Made by a program: the position numbers and the translations under genes. A DNA stretch of 8,405 bases from Patescibacteria group bacterium (lineage in GTDB: Bacteria; Patescibacteriota; Saccharimonadia; CAILAD01; BJGX01). Location of the stretch: the NCBI GenBank assembly GCA_009691555.1, contig SICB01000021.1:1-8405 (forward strand), in the 5' to 3' direction. Numbering within the stretch: position 1 is the first letter of the stretch; every line of letters starts with the position of its first letter. Positions 1 through 5,516 of this stretch are shown one piece after another. The notes beneath the pieces are model-generated. The model saw only the letters and a program-made list of their open reading frames with translations, had not been told where the DNA came from and searched no databases.

Positions 1-46
1 AGTGATAGTAATGGTAATACCGGGTGCCTGAGCCTGGCTTTATGGG

Positions 47-790
47 CTACTCTTTGGCTTTTTGCTCGCCTGTTGGCTTGGCTGCGCCCTCTTTGGGCTC
101 GCCTTCTTTGGATTCGCCTTCTTTGGATTCTCCAGCTTCACCTTCGGTTTCGTCTCCTTCGACAGCTTCCTCTTCGGCACCTTCAGGTATGGTATCGCCT
201 ATTTCTTCGTCAAGTGCAGCAATCTCTTCTTCGCTTCTAGGCGGCTCGACCTTGCATATGAGCTGATCTAGCTCGGTAAGTATCGTTACCCCTTCGTCAA
301 CCTTAAGGTCGGAAACATGAATAGACTTCGTGAAATCGTCAAGAATAGCTATGTCGACTTCAATGTGCGATGGCAAGGTGGCTGGGAGCGTCTCGAGCTC
401 GATTTCTTCGATGTTCTTAAATAGTGTTCCCTCTTGCTGGAATACCGCGGGGGCTTCGCCAATAAAGTGCAGTGGTACTTCGGTACGAATAATTTTGCTC
501 ATGTTGATTCGGTAAAGGTCAACATGCGAAACCTCACTGGTGAGTGGGTCGGTGGCAATATCATGAACCAGTACGTTTTCGCTACCCTCTTCGCCTACTT
601 TGAGTTTCATGATGGTGCTGTACCCGGCTACCGAAAAAGCCTTATTGAACTCCTTGGCATTTACCGAGATAGCAATGTTGTCTTTTTTGTTACCATAAAC
701 CACAGCTGGTAAGCTACCGTTTTTTCGTAATTCAGTGAGTTTTTTTCCAAATACATCACGAACTGTTGCTGAGATATGAATTGTTTCCAT
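47..790 (-). CDS. rplY: 50S ribosomal protein L25 (CTC/TL5 form) with acidic C-terminal tail
   Basis: This is the 5S rRNA-binding protein of the large ribosomal subunit, in the long two-domain (CTC/TL5) form, 247 aa. The N-terminal L25 domain covers about residues 3-93 and shows the typical GSLPAVVYG stretch (25-33) and HVDLYRI (89-95). The second beta domain covers about 100-183 and shows the LPATLPSHIEVDI stretch (135-147) and SIHVSDLKV (156-164). Residues 186-247 form a Glu/Gly/Lys-rich tail of low complexity that is not part of the conserved fold. The ATG start is supported by AAGGA five bases upstream. The gene lies 16 bases after the zinc-ribbon gene and is probably co-transcribed with it from the promoter at 1203-1231. 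Only 46 bases follow the stop in this window and I see no clear terminator there. Family assignment is firm; the function of the tail is unknown. Confidence 0.96.
   Translation of the reverse strand: METIHISATVRDVFGKKLTELRKNGSLPAVVYGNKKDNIAISVNAKEFNKAFSVAGYSTIMKLKVGEEGSENVLVHDIATDPLTSEVSHVDLYRINMSKIIRTEVPLHFIGEAPAVFQQEGTLFKNIEEIELETLPATLPSHIEVDIAILDDFTKSIHVSDLKVDEGVTILTELDQLICKVEPPRSEEEIAALDEEIGDTIPEGAEEEAVEGDETEGEAGESKEGESKEGEPKEGAAKPTGEQKAKE
86..130 (-). repeat. 15-bp tandem repeat in the L25 tail
   Basis: The unit gccttctttggattc occurs twice in perfect tandem at 101-115 and 116-130, and a diverged third unit lies at 86-100. On the coding strand each unit encodes five residues: ESKEG, ESKEG, EPKEG. 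Units that are multiples of three can expand or contract without breaking the frame, so tail length may vary between strains. Confidence 0.85.
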
Positions 791-806
791 TAGATTCCTT
801 GCTATT

Positions 807-1175
807 TTAAGATTGTTTGGGCTTTTGGGACTTGTTGTTGGTCTTGTCTTGAGTTATGTAAAGATGAAAAGCTGCAATTTCTTGAGAGCTAATTGGTCCC
901 CGGTCAATAAACTTCGCTCTTTCTCGGTAACCGAGATCGGCTTTGCGGCCGAGCTTGGAGTGGTTTTGCTTGCCAGCCTTGTCTAGCTCCGATTGCATAA
1001 AGACTGTGGCAAGCACCGGAAGTGAGCAGTCGTGACAGGTTAGCTGCATAAAACAATGATCTTCGACTCTTCCAAGGAAGGCTATATCGTCATGAATATA
1101 ACTAGATCCACAAGATGGACACTTGTAAAAAACTTGAAGGTTTTTGATCAAATCCTGAAGGTTTTTGCTTTTCAC
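807..1175 (-). CDS. Small zinc-ribbon protein of unknown function
   Basis: A 122-aa protein with a four-cysteine zinc-binding pattern: CPSC at residues 19-22 and CHDC at 47-50, with one extra Cys at 41. The 24-residue gap between the pairs fits a zinc ribbon. The C-terminal half is basic, contains ISSQEIAAFHLYI (96-108), a probable short helix, and ends in a Lys/Gln-rich tail. I recognise the fold but no named family; small proteins with a zinc ribbon and a similar helix ending in a Phe-His pair seem common in Patescibacteria, which is recollection rather than proof. The start is GTG, with AGAGGG 13 bases upstream, a somewhat long spacing; the frame is closed by TAA seven codons upstream and has no in-frame ATG there. 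It is first in a two-gene unit with L25, so a role in ribosome or RNA metabolism is a reasonable guess. Confidence 0.8.
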   Translation of the reverse strand: MKSKNLQDLIKNLQVFYKCPSCGSSYIHDDIAFLGRVEDHCFMQLTCHDCSLPVLATVFMQSELDKAGKQNHSKLGRKADLGYRERAKFIDRGPISSQEIAAFHLYITQDKTNNKSQKPKQS

Positions 1176-1202
1176 TTTTTTATGTATTCCCTCTTAGAAA
1201 AT

Positions 1203-1231
1203 ATGATAGCATACCTGATGTGGCTGGTCAA
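1203..1231 (-). promoter_or_regulatory. Promoter of the zinc-ribbon/L25 unit
   Basis: On the minus strand TTGACC (1231-1226) is separated by exactly 17 bases from TATCAT (1208-1203), and TGC in front of the -10 makes it an extended -10 (TGnTATCAT). Transcription should start near 1196, leaving a leader of about 20 bases that contains AGAGGG before the GTG at 1175. The promoter lies in the 80-base gap after the glycan operon, where I see no terminator. Confidence 0.75.
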
Positions 1232-1255
1232 TCGTGTTTTAACAACAATTTTGGG

Positions 1256-2311
1256 CTATCTGAGCCTTTTTCGCTTGACAAAAGTGAGCCCTGCTAGCAG
1301 CATAGTCATAACTACCAGCATAGCAATGATACCTACAAACTTTTGCTCGGTTGTGCCTAAAATACCAATCAGGCCAAAAATCAAACAAAGCATATAAATA
1401 CATACTACCGCCTGACGCTGCGAAAAGCCGGCATCCAAGAACAAGTAGTGCAGGTGCCCGCGGTCGGCAGTGAAGGGCGATTGCCGATGAGCCAATCTGC
1501 GCACTACTGCCCAGACTGCATCGAGAATCGGTAGCCCCAAAACGAGCGCCGCAGTTGCTAGCTTGGCTCCAGAGAAGATGGCCAGAATACCAAGGGTCAT
1601 ACCCAAAAAATAGGCGCCCGAATCACCGTTAAATATCTTGGCCGGATAGAAATTATAAACCAAAAAGCCGAGGCAAGCTCCGAGTAAAACTATTGCTATC
1701 AATGCCGTTGATGGCTGATTAACTTTCTGACTTATTGCGAGTAAAAATATTACCCCAGCTGCAATGGCCGAGACACCACCCGAGAGGCCGTCAATGCCAT
1801 CTAGAAAGTTGATTGTGTTGGTCATACCGACCAACCAAAATACCGCAAACGATACGGCAATCCAGTTGAAACTAAGCTGCCATCCAAAAATTGCCAGCGA
1901 TACGTTGGGCTGTGTAAATACTAGGCTTTCGCCGAACGGATTGGTGATAGTCTCGATTGTTATACCGAAGCCAATGCTAGCCACCAGCGCCGCCAAAATC
2001 TGAACTGTCAGCTTGACCCATGGGCTGAGTCGCTTGATGTCATCTATAAAACCCACGACCAAGACCATTGTACCGGCTATTATTAGGCCAATTAACTGCC
2101 TAGAAAAGCTCCCTACCAGTGCCGTGGTGACCAAAATAAAAGCAATGTATATCGCTAGGCCGCCGCCGCGGGCCATTATTTTGCTATGAAATTTACGGTC
2201 AGACTCGGCAGGGTTATCGACCGCCCCAACGCTTATTGCCAATCGCTTCACCACCGGTATCAGCAGCGCCGATATCGCAAAGGCCGCAACCAGACCCAGT
2301 AGGTAGTTCAT
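1256..2311 (-). CDS. WecA/TagO-type polyprenyl-phosphate sugar-1-phosphate transferase (glycosyltransferase 4 family)
   Basis: An integral membrane enzyme (351 aa) of the MraY/WecA/TagO family, which transfers a HexNAc-1-phosphate from a UDP-sugar to undecaprenyl phosphate on the cytoplasmic face and so starts a lipid-linked glycan. Family motifs are present in order: VDNP...RKFH and RGGGLAIY (31-55), the Mg-binding pair GFIDD with D90-D91, NTINFLDGIDGL (165-176, catalytic Asp region), NGDSGAYFLG (228-237) and the basic loop DRGHLHYLFLDAGFS (283-297), including the HLH characteristic of WecA/TagO rather than MraY. About ten hydrophobic helices are visible. The ATG overlaps the stop of the upstream glycosyltransferase as ATGA, so translation is probably coupled; the Shine-Dalgarno is weak, which fits. 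The exact sugar cannot be read from the sequence. MraY is less likely, given the HLH motif and the glycosyltransferase neighbour. Confidence 0.93.
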   Translation of the reverse strand: MNYLLGLVAAFAISALLIPVVKRLAISVGAVDNPAESDRKFHSKIMARGGGLAIYIAFILVTTALVGSFSRQLIGLIIAGTMVLVVGFIDDIKRLSPWVKLTVQILAALVASIGFGITIETITNPFGESLVFTQPNVSLAIFGWQLSFNWIAVSFAVFWLVGMTNTINFLDGIDGLSGGVSAIAAGVIFLLAISQKVNQPSTALIAIVLLGACLGFLVYNFYPAKIFNGDSGAYFLGMTLGILAIFSGAKLATAALVLGLPILDAVWAVVRRLAHRQSPFTADRGHLHYLFLDAGFSQRQAVVCIYMLCLIFGLIGILGTTEQKFVGIIAMLVVMTMLLAGLTFVKRKRLR

Positions 2312-4005
2312 TTTTTGACTGCTTTCTCGGTGACATCAAAGGCTTTTGGGTAGCGACCGAACATTAGTCTGGTCTGGGCATCGAGGGCCGCCGCCGAACC
2401 GAACAGTATCGATGTAATCGGTACCAAGACCCACTGTAAAACCATAAATATAATCTTGGACTTGTGGTAGTGCTTGGGTCGTGGTGGTAGCATCAGCAGG
2501 CTGAGCATGATGGTAATAAACTGCCCTACCAGTGCCAACATTAGTATCCGCGAAGCTATAACTGGTAATTGATGAGCGATGACCTGGCGGTTAAATTCCT
2601 CATTAAGATAAAGCGGCGCCCAAGCTGCAAAGGTTAGAATCAGCGGCGCGGTCGCCCAGCTAATGTGCCCCTCTAAAAGTCTAAAAAATTGAAGCCATTT
2701 TTTACCAAATGAAATCTGTTTGTTCCTGAGGTTGTTGGTTATAACGAAAGGAATATCGCTGGCTCCGTAGGCCCAACGGCGCAACTGCTTGTACTGATTA
2801 AAAAAAGTCTTGCGATAATTATCGGCCAGCACAGCGTCTTGGTAGATGGGTATATAAAGCGGCTCTACCAGATGATCGCCGTCGTAGGCAAAGAAGGTTC
2901 GCCAGTACTGGTGGCCGTCTTCGACTATCGTTGTAACCGACCAAAAATCGGTGTCAATAAGAGTTTGCAGCCCCTGAGCGTGAGCCGCAAAATTGCGCAA
3001 CCGATAGTGCCTAACGCTCTCCATCATCAGCCAAAACGAGTTTCCGGTGGCAATAACTCGCATCGGTGCCGGCGCATCCCAGATGTTATTAAAAAACATT
3101 GCCATCGGCTGGTAGCTAAAATGCGTTCGGCTAGGGTTGGTGCAGTATTCGTAGGTCAGGTAGGGCAAATACTTTTTGTCGGGGCGGTGATCGGAGTCGA
3201 GCGAGGTGACAATGACATTATGGGGGTCCAAGCCTTGTTCTTCGGTGTATTGTTTGAGGATTCTGCCGGCATAAGTAATATTGGCGCCTTTGCCCCGCAG
3301 CTCGCCGTCGATTCCGTCTGGATGGCAGATACTCAGGTATCCACCGAACCTACTGGCATACTCCGATTCGAGTATTTTTGCGTTTTTGGCCGTCTGCTCG
3401 CCACCGCGCTCTTCGTAGGCCAAAACAAATATAACTTTCTTGGGGTCATACTCGGAATTCAAAATTGCCTCTAGCGAAGGTCGCAACACATCGAGATTTT
3501 CATTATAAACAGCTGTAATAATTGCGTGGCTAATATCTTCTGGGCTAATTAGTGTGCTTTTGTGTGCCACCACCCGCTCTAGTCTATCGACTTCTATTTT
3601 GGCTGCCCTGAACTCTTTTTTGTCTTTACCCAGCTTAACGAGTCCAAAAATACCTGGCCGCGCGAGCTTCTCGAGCTTCAATACGGCCTTGGCTAGCGCT
3701 GCATCAATATTGTCGAGCTGGATCAATCGTTGAGCCCAGTCGATCTTCTCGGACGTCTTGAGAGTCCGGTAGCCCTCGACGAGACCAAAGCTCATGCGGA
3801 TCGATTTGAGCAGCCAAAACAAGTCGAAGGCAATAATAAAATACGCCACTGCGATCGGGTAGACCATGCTCAAAAGAATCGGACTGGCCAGGATTGTCCA
3901 GCTCAAAGCTGCAGGCATTATCTCGCAGAGTCTGTAAAACCAGCGTTTGTCGGCCAGATTGATAGCCGGAGTTTTGGTGCCCACAGTGTGTTTAGTTTGT
4001 GCCAT
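2308..4005 (-). CDS. Processive-type family 2 glycosyltransferase, membrane-embedded
   Basis: A 565-aa membrane glycosyltransferase with a GT-A catalytic domain between membrane helices, the layout of cellulose/hyaluronan synthase-like enzymes. Two N-terminal hydrophobic segments lie at about 33-67. The GT2 core begins at HAIITAVYNEN (160-170), followed by the metal/nucleotide-binding DSD (270-272), the acceptor-site VEDGHQYWR (361-369, ED motif) and QLRRW (407-411), the QxxRW signature of processive enzymes. Three or four further helices follow at about 446-466, 480-506 and 515-540. An inserted region at 95-150 looks helical and charged. The protein could polymerise sugars on the lipid carrier made by the downstream WecA-like enzyme or add a single sugar; I cannot name donor or acceptor. 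The ATG overlaps the upstream membrane-protein gene by 14 bases and the stop overlaps the next start, so this is the middle gene of a tight operon. Confidence 0.9.
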   Translation of the reverse strand: MAQTKHTVGTKTPAINLADKRWFYRLCEIMPAALSWTILASPILLSMVYPIAVAYFIIAFDLFWLLKSIRMSFGLVEGYRTLKTSEKIDWAQRLIQLDNIDAALAKAVLKLEKLARPGIFGLVKLGKDKKEFRAAKIEVDRLERVVAHKSTLISPEDISHAIITAVYNENLDVLRPSLEAILNSEYDPKKVIFVLAYEERGGEQTAKNAKILESEYASRFGGYLSICHPDGIDGELRGKGANITYAGRILKQYTEEQGLDPHNVIVTSLDSDHRPDKKYLPYLTYEYCTNPSRTHFSYQPMAMFFNNIWDAPAPMRVIATGNSFWLMMESVRHYRLRNFAAHAQGLQTLIDTDFWSVTTIVEDGHQYWRTFFAYDGDHLVEPLYIPIYQDAVLADNYRKTFFNQYKQLRRWAYGASDIPFVITNNLRNKQISFGKKWLQFFRLLEGHISWATAPLILTFAAWAPLYLNEEFNRQVIAHQLPVIASRILMLALVGQFITIMLSLLMLPPRPKHYHKSKIIFMVLQWVLVPITSILFGSAAALDAQTRLMFGRYPKAFDVTEKAVKK

Positions 4006-4378
4006 AATTGATTACCGTAAAACCGATTAAGATAGCGGTGGCCAGTACCGCGCTCATCAAGCCGGCCATCATCAGAAAAATACTAATAAGCCGGTTGCGG
4101 TGGTGCAACAGATTGGCCAGAGCAAAATTGGCGAGTGTAATCATGACCATGATAATTGGTATCTCATAGAGCTGGTACCAGTTTCCGAGCTGGTCGAAGT
4201 TGGTAAGACTCGAGAACCGTATCGGGATTTGGATTTGGGTTTGCTTGATGTTGATAAGAGCCCAGGTGATATTAAATAGCACAAATACAAGTGTCAGCGT
4301 GCATAAGCCCAAAAACCAGCCATCTTTATAAATTGAACGGCTGGCGATTTGTATCTTTGATTTATTATCTTTATTCAT
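3992..4378 (-). CDS. Three-helix membrane protein of unknown function, first gene of the glycan operon
   Basis: A 128-aa protein with a short polar, basic N-terminus (1-18) and three clear hydrophobic helices at about 21-43, 70-91 and 97-122. Between helices 1 and 2 is an outside loop of about 26 residues with the stretch IPIRFSSLTNFDQLGNWYQLY (51-71). Small three-TM proteins with a loop of this kind (IP-x-R/H ... G-x-W-x-x-L/I-Y) are, as I recall, frequent in Patescibacteria, but I know no function. It overlaps the glycosyltransferase gene by 14 bases, so it may be a partner, anchor or export helper for that enzyme; this is inference from position only. There is no Shine-Dalgarno before the ATG, and the promoter is so close that the mRNA is nearly leaderless. 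Confidence 0.85.
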   Translation of the reverse strand: MNKDNKSKIQIASRSIYKDGWFLGLCTLTLVFVLFNITWALINIKQTQIQIPIRFSSLTNFDQLGNWYQLYEIPIIMVMITLANFALANLLHHRNRLISIFLMMAGLMSAVLATAILIGFTVINYGTN

Positions 4379-4393
4379 TATTTTATGGATTCA

Positions 4394-4402
4394 ATTATAG
4401 CA
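4394..4402 (-). promoter_or_regulatory. Extended -10 promoter of the glycan operon, close to the start codon
   Basis: The minus strand carries TGCTATAAT (4402-4394), a perfect extended -10 element. No good -35 is found at 16-18 bases, which extended -10 promoters do not need. Initiation six to eight bases downstream puts the 5' end near 4387, only about eight bases before the ATG at 4378; those bases are A-rich and lack a ribosome binding site. Confidence 0.7.
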
Positions 4403-4445
4403 GAAATTAGCGTCTTTTAGGTAGCTGTCGAGCAGATGATTAAAA

Positions 4446-4521
4446 TGGAGCCACCTGCCGGGATCGAACCGGCGACCTACGCTTTACGAAAGCGTCGCTC
4501 TACCAACTGAGCTAAGGTGGC
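4446..4521 (-). tRNA. tRNA-Thr (anticodon CGT)
   Basis: A complete 76-nt cloverleaf with encoded CCA. The acceptor stem is GCCACCT/AGGTGGC with discriminator T, the D arm starts TAGCTCAGTTGGTAGAGC, the anticodon stem is ACGCT/AGCGT with loop TTCGTAA, giving anticodon CGT (reads ACG), the variable loop is AGGTC and the T arm is GCCGG-TTCGATC-CCGGC. The gene follows the tRNA-like segment by a single base and precedes the glycan operon promoter. A run of four T directly after CCA is the only termination signal visible. Confidence 0.97.
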
Positions 4522-4522
4522 A

Positions 4523-4600
4523 TGGTGTAGATGATGGTGCTTGAACCACCAACCTCCAGGATGGGAAAGTCGTATTTACGGGTAACCTACCTTCGGCTGC
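4523..4600 (-). pseudogene. tRNA-like segment, possibly a tRNA-Gly(CCC) 3'-half remnant
   Basis: Counting back from a CCA at 4525-4523, which is one base from the 5' end of tRNA-Thr, the minus strand has the spacing of a tRNA 3' half: discriminator A, seven bases, T-loop-like TTCAAGC after GGTGG, a variable loop AGGTT, CCTGG as 3' anticodon strand, and the loop TTCCCAT with U33, anticodon CCC and A37. The matching partners are missing: the 5' anticodon strand reads CGACT, the T stem does not close in this register, and nothing upstream pairs with the acceptor 3' strand CATCTAC. It therefore cannot form a normal tRNA. It may be a decayed gene, or the tail of the structured RNA described at 4535-4630. 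Confidence 0.35.
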
Positions 4601-4630
4601 TGCTATTTCAAGGACTTGATTGCAGCACCA
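4535..4630 (-). ncRNA. Candidate structured RNA in front of tRNA-Thr
   Basis: The ends of this 96-base segment are perfectly complementary over seven bases (TGGTGCT at one end, AGCACCA at the other), and the predicted promoter at 4637-4665 would start transcription at almost exactly the first base of that stem. Inside are GGTAGGTTACC (4-bp hairpin) and CTTGAA/TTCAAG pairing possibilities. I see none of the conserved motifs of SRP RNA, RNase P or tmRNA. It could be a short stable RNA cut from the tRNA-Thr precursor, or simply leader sequence over a decayed tRNA. Confidence 0.35.
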
Positions 4631-4636
4631 GTCTTT

Positions 4637-4665
4637 ATCGTAATCAAACTAACACAATTACTCAA
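4637..4665 (-). promoter_or_regulatory. Probable promoter for the tRNA-like segment and tRNA-Thr
   Basis: On the minus strand TTGAGT (4665-4660) and TACGAT (4642-4637) are 17 bases apart. Predicted initiation is near 4630. It lies just downstream of the terminator of the 81-aa gene, as expected for a separate stable-RNA transcript. Confidence 0.5.
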
Positions 4666-4711
4666 GCCTGATTCAAAAATGATATGCATTATTAGCCGTG
4701 GTTGAGCTTAC

Positions 4712-4751
4712 AAAAAACAAATTGCATTACTAATATCAGTAATGCAATTTG
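4712..4751 (-). terminator. Rho-independent terminator of the 81-aa gene
   Basis: A perfect 14-bp inverted repeat (4718-4731 with 4738-4751) with a 6-base loop is followed on the minus strand by six T at 4717-4712. It starts 39 bases after the stop codon of the small gene. The stem is AT-rich but long, and no T run follows on the plus strand, which fixes the orientation. Confidence 0.8.
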
Positions 4752-4770
4752 AAGACTAAATTATAATGAT

Positions 4771-4874
4771 GATTGGCTGGCGAAGAAAGCCTAAATCAGC
4801 TTTTTTCTGAGCTTGTCGTCGAGCGTTTGCCATTTGTGGTACTCGCTAGTCTGCGTTGGGGATTGGCTGGCGAA
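4771..4874. repeat. 14-bp direct repeat, 90 bp apart, spanning the 3' end of the 81-aa gene
   Basis: gattggctggcgaa occurs at 4771-4784 and 4861-4874. The 90-base offset is 30 codons, so both copies read FFASQS in the frame of the minus-strand gene, one inside it and one just after its TAG stop. Confidence 0.8.
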
Positions 4875-5036
4875 AAATGTTGCCCCAAAAGTAGCGGTTT
4901 TGAGCTGCTTACGGGTATCCACGACGTTGCTATTGCCCAAATAAGGCACATGGGCATGCGCCTTGACCACCCTCACTTTTACTTTTCGTGGTCTTGATAC
5001 TTGATAATATGTTAACATAGCAGTTTTCGAATACAT
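4791..5036 (-). CDS. Small basic protein of unknown function (81 aa)
   Basis: I do not recognise this protein. It has about 14 Lys/Arg against four Asp/Glu, no membrane helix and no signal peptide. The N-terminal third contains a basic stretch SRPRKVKVRVVKAHAH (14-29) that could form beta strands and bind nucleic acid; the end is a charged helix-like DDKLRKKLI (73-81). The gene itself is well supported: AAAAAGGAG sits six bases before the ATG, a TTGACA-17-TAGTAT promoter lies about 120 bases upstream and a strong terminator 39 bases downstream, making a monocistronic unit between two tRNA genes. A 74-codon frame on the other strand lacks such signals. The residues FFASQS (54-59) recur in frame 30 codons later, just beyond the stop. 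The function, perhaps regulatory, is unknown. Confidence 0.65.
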   Translation of the reverse strand: MYSKTAMLTYYQVSRPRKVKVRVVKAHAHVPYLGNSNVVDTRKQLKTATFGATFFASQSPTQTSEYHKWQTLDDKLRKKLI

Positions 5037-5042
5037 TATTAG

Positions 5043-5051
5043 CTCCTTTTT
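5043..5051 (-). promoter_or_regulatory. Strong ribosome binding site of the 81-aa gene
   Basis: AAAAAGGAG on the minus strand, six bases before the ATG at 5036. It is the best Shine-Dalgarno in the window and is the main reason for accepting this small gene. Confidence 0.75.
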
Positions 5052-5155
5052 GTTTTTATATATTTGTTTTTTTGAAAAAAATAACCCACTTCCTCCTATT
5101 GACTAGTATGAAGCGATTTATTACCTGATGGTCTCCACCTACCAGATAAGGCTAT

Positions 5156-5184
5156 ATACTAGCAAACATAAGTACTAATGTCAA
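5156..5184 (-). promoter_or_regulatory. Promoter of the 81-aa gene
   Basis: A perfect TTGACA (5184-5179) and TAGTAT (5161-5156) are 17 bases apart on the minus strand. The resulting leader of roughly 110 bases is AT-rich and contains a second Shine-Dalgarno-like AGGAGG near 5091-5096 with no good frame behind it. The rest of the 5037-5302 gap is AT-rich and shows no gene. Confidence 0.6.
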
Positions 5185-5243
5185 GCATAAAAGGCTATAT
5201 TGAGCTAAGGCATTGAATATTAAAGCTTTTTTTGTTAAGATAA

Positions 5244-5274
5244 TCAGGTTAAATTAGCTTTTTGAATGACCTGA
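5244..5274. repeat. Inverted repeat TCAGGT...ACCTGA upstream of tRNA-Asp
   Basis: Two 6-base arms at 5244-5249 and 5269-5274 around a 19-base AT-rich centre. It overlaps the candidate tRNA-Asp promoter, so it could be an operator, but it is short enough to be chance. Confidence 0.3.
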
Positions 5275-5290
5275 CAATATCTAGAGTATT
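5262..5290 (+). promoter_or_regulatory. Possible promoter of tRNA-Asp
   Basis: TTGAAT (5262-5267) and AGTATT (5285-5290) with a 17-base spacer would start transcription about six bases before the tRNA. The -10 is poor, so this is the best of weak candidates. Confidence 0.3.
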
Positions 5291-5302
5291 TCATTGAAGC
5301 GA

Positions 5303-5378
5303 GGGCCCGTAGTGAAGTGGTTATCACGCCTCCCTGTCACGGAGGAGATCGCCGGTTCAAATCCGGTCGGGCCCGCCA
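5303..5378 (+). tRNA. tRNA-Asp (anticodon GTC)
   Basis: A complete 76-nt cloverleaf with encoded CCA: acceptor GGGCCCG/CGGGCCC with discriminator G, D arm region TAGTGAAGTGGTTATCAC, anticodon stem CCTCC/GGAGG with loop CTGTCAC giving anticodon GTC, and T arm GCCGG-TTCAAAT-CCGGT. It is the only plus-strand gene here. Its last 18 bases are repeated at 5499-5516, and fragments resembling its T arm occur inverted further downstream. Confidence 0.97.
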
Positions 5379-5415
5379 AACAAAGTCGCTATCGTAAGAT
5401 AGTGTTTTTGTTTGG
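5376..5415 (+). terminator. Terminator directly behind tRNA-Asp
   Basis: CGCTATC-GTAA-GATAGTG (5387-5404, one G-U pair, GNRA loop) is followed by TTTTTGTTT. The A-rich and T-rich flanks also pair: CCAAACAAA (5376-5384) with TTTGTTTGG (5407-5415), so the outer stem takes in the CCA end of the tRNA. Confidence 0.75.
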
Positions 5416-5428
5416 CTGAGTTTGTTCT

Positions 5429-5502
5429 GATTTTGAACCGGCATATAGAGAGCGTAGCGAACGGGCCGGTTAGACAGATGCTCTGGCAATCTGTCGCTAT
5501 CC
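5429..5502 (+). repeat. Long repeat copy 1 (inverted T-arm fragment plus 56-bp unit)
   Basis: The 56-base unit 5447-5502 is 55/56 identical to 5582-5637. Its left flank gattttgaaccggc (5429-5442) reads on the other strand as GCCGGTTCAAAATC, the tRNA-Asp T-arm sequence of 5351-5363 with one inserted A. The unit contains GACAGATGC/GC(A)ATCTGTC, and outside this TAGCG/CGCTA also pairs, so the RNA folds on either strand. Copy 1 runs directly into the duplicated tRNA-Asp tail at 5499-5516. Confidence 0.85.
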
Positions 5503-5516
5503 GGTCGGGCCCGCCA
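5499..5516 (+). repeat. Second copy of the last 18 bases of tRNA-Asp
   Basis: atccggtcgggcccgcca at 5361-5378 (tRNA 3' end including CCA) is repeated exactly at 5499-5516, 138 bases downstream. Such 3'-end copies are typical of integration into a tRNA gene (attL/attR), but the interval is far too short for an element carrying genes, so it may be a remnant or a duplicated tRNA tail. Confidence 0.85.

Noticed and set aside
2839..3474. Plus-strand 211-codon frame inside the glycosyltransferase
   Set aside because: It is a shadow of the GT2 gene: no domain, no start signals, and the minus-strand frame carries all catalytic motifs.
4531..4671. Plus-strand 46-codon frame starting ATGATG
   Set aside because: It lies antisense to the tRNA-like segment and has no Shine-Dalgarno; the peptide start resembles antisense-tRNA artefacts.
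4773..4997. Plus-strand 74-codon frame opposite the 81-aa gene
   Set aside because: It starts with TTG without a ribosome binding site, whereas the minus-strand frame has promoter, Shine-Dalgarno and terminator.
5303..5516. Classical integrated prophage or island between the two 18-bp tRNA tails
   Set aside because: Only 138 bases separate the copies and no integrase or cargo gene is present, so at most a remnant or non-autonomous element.
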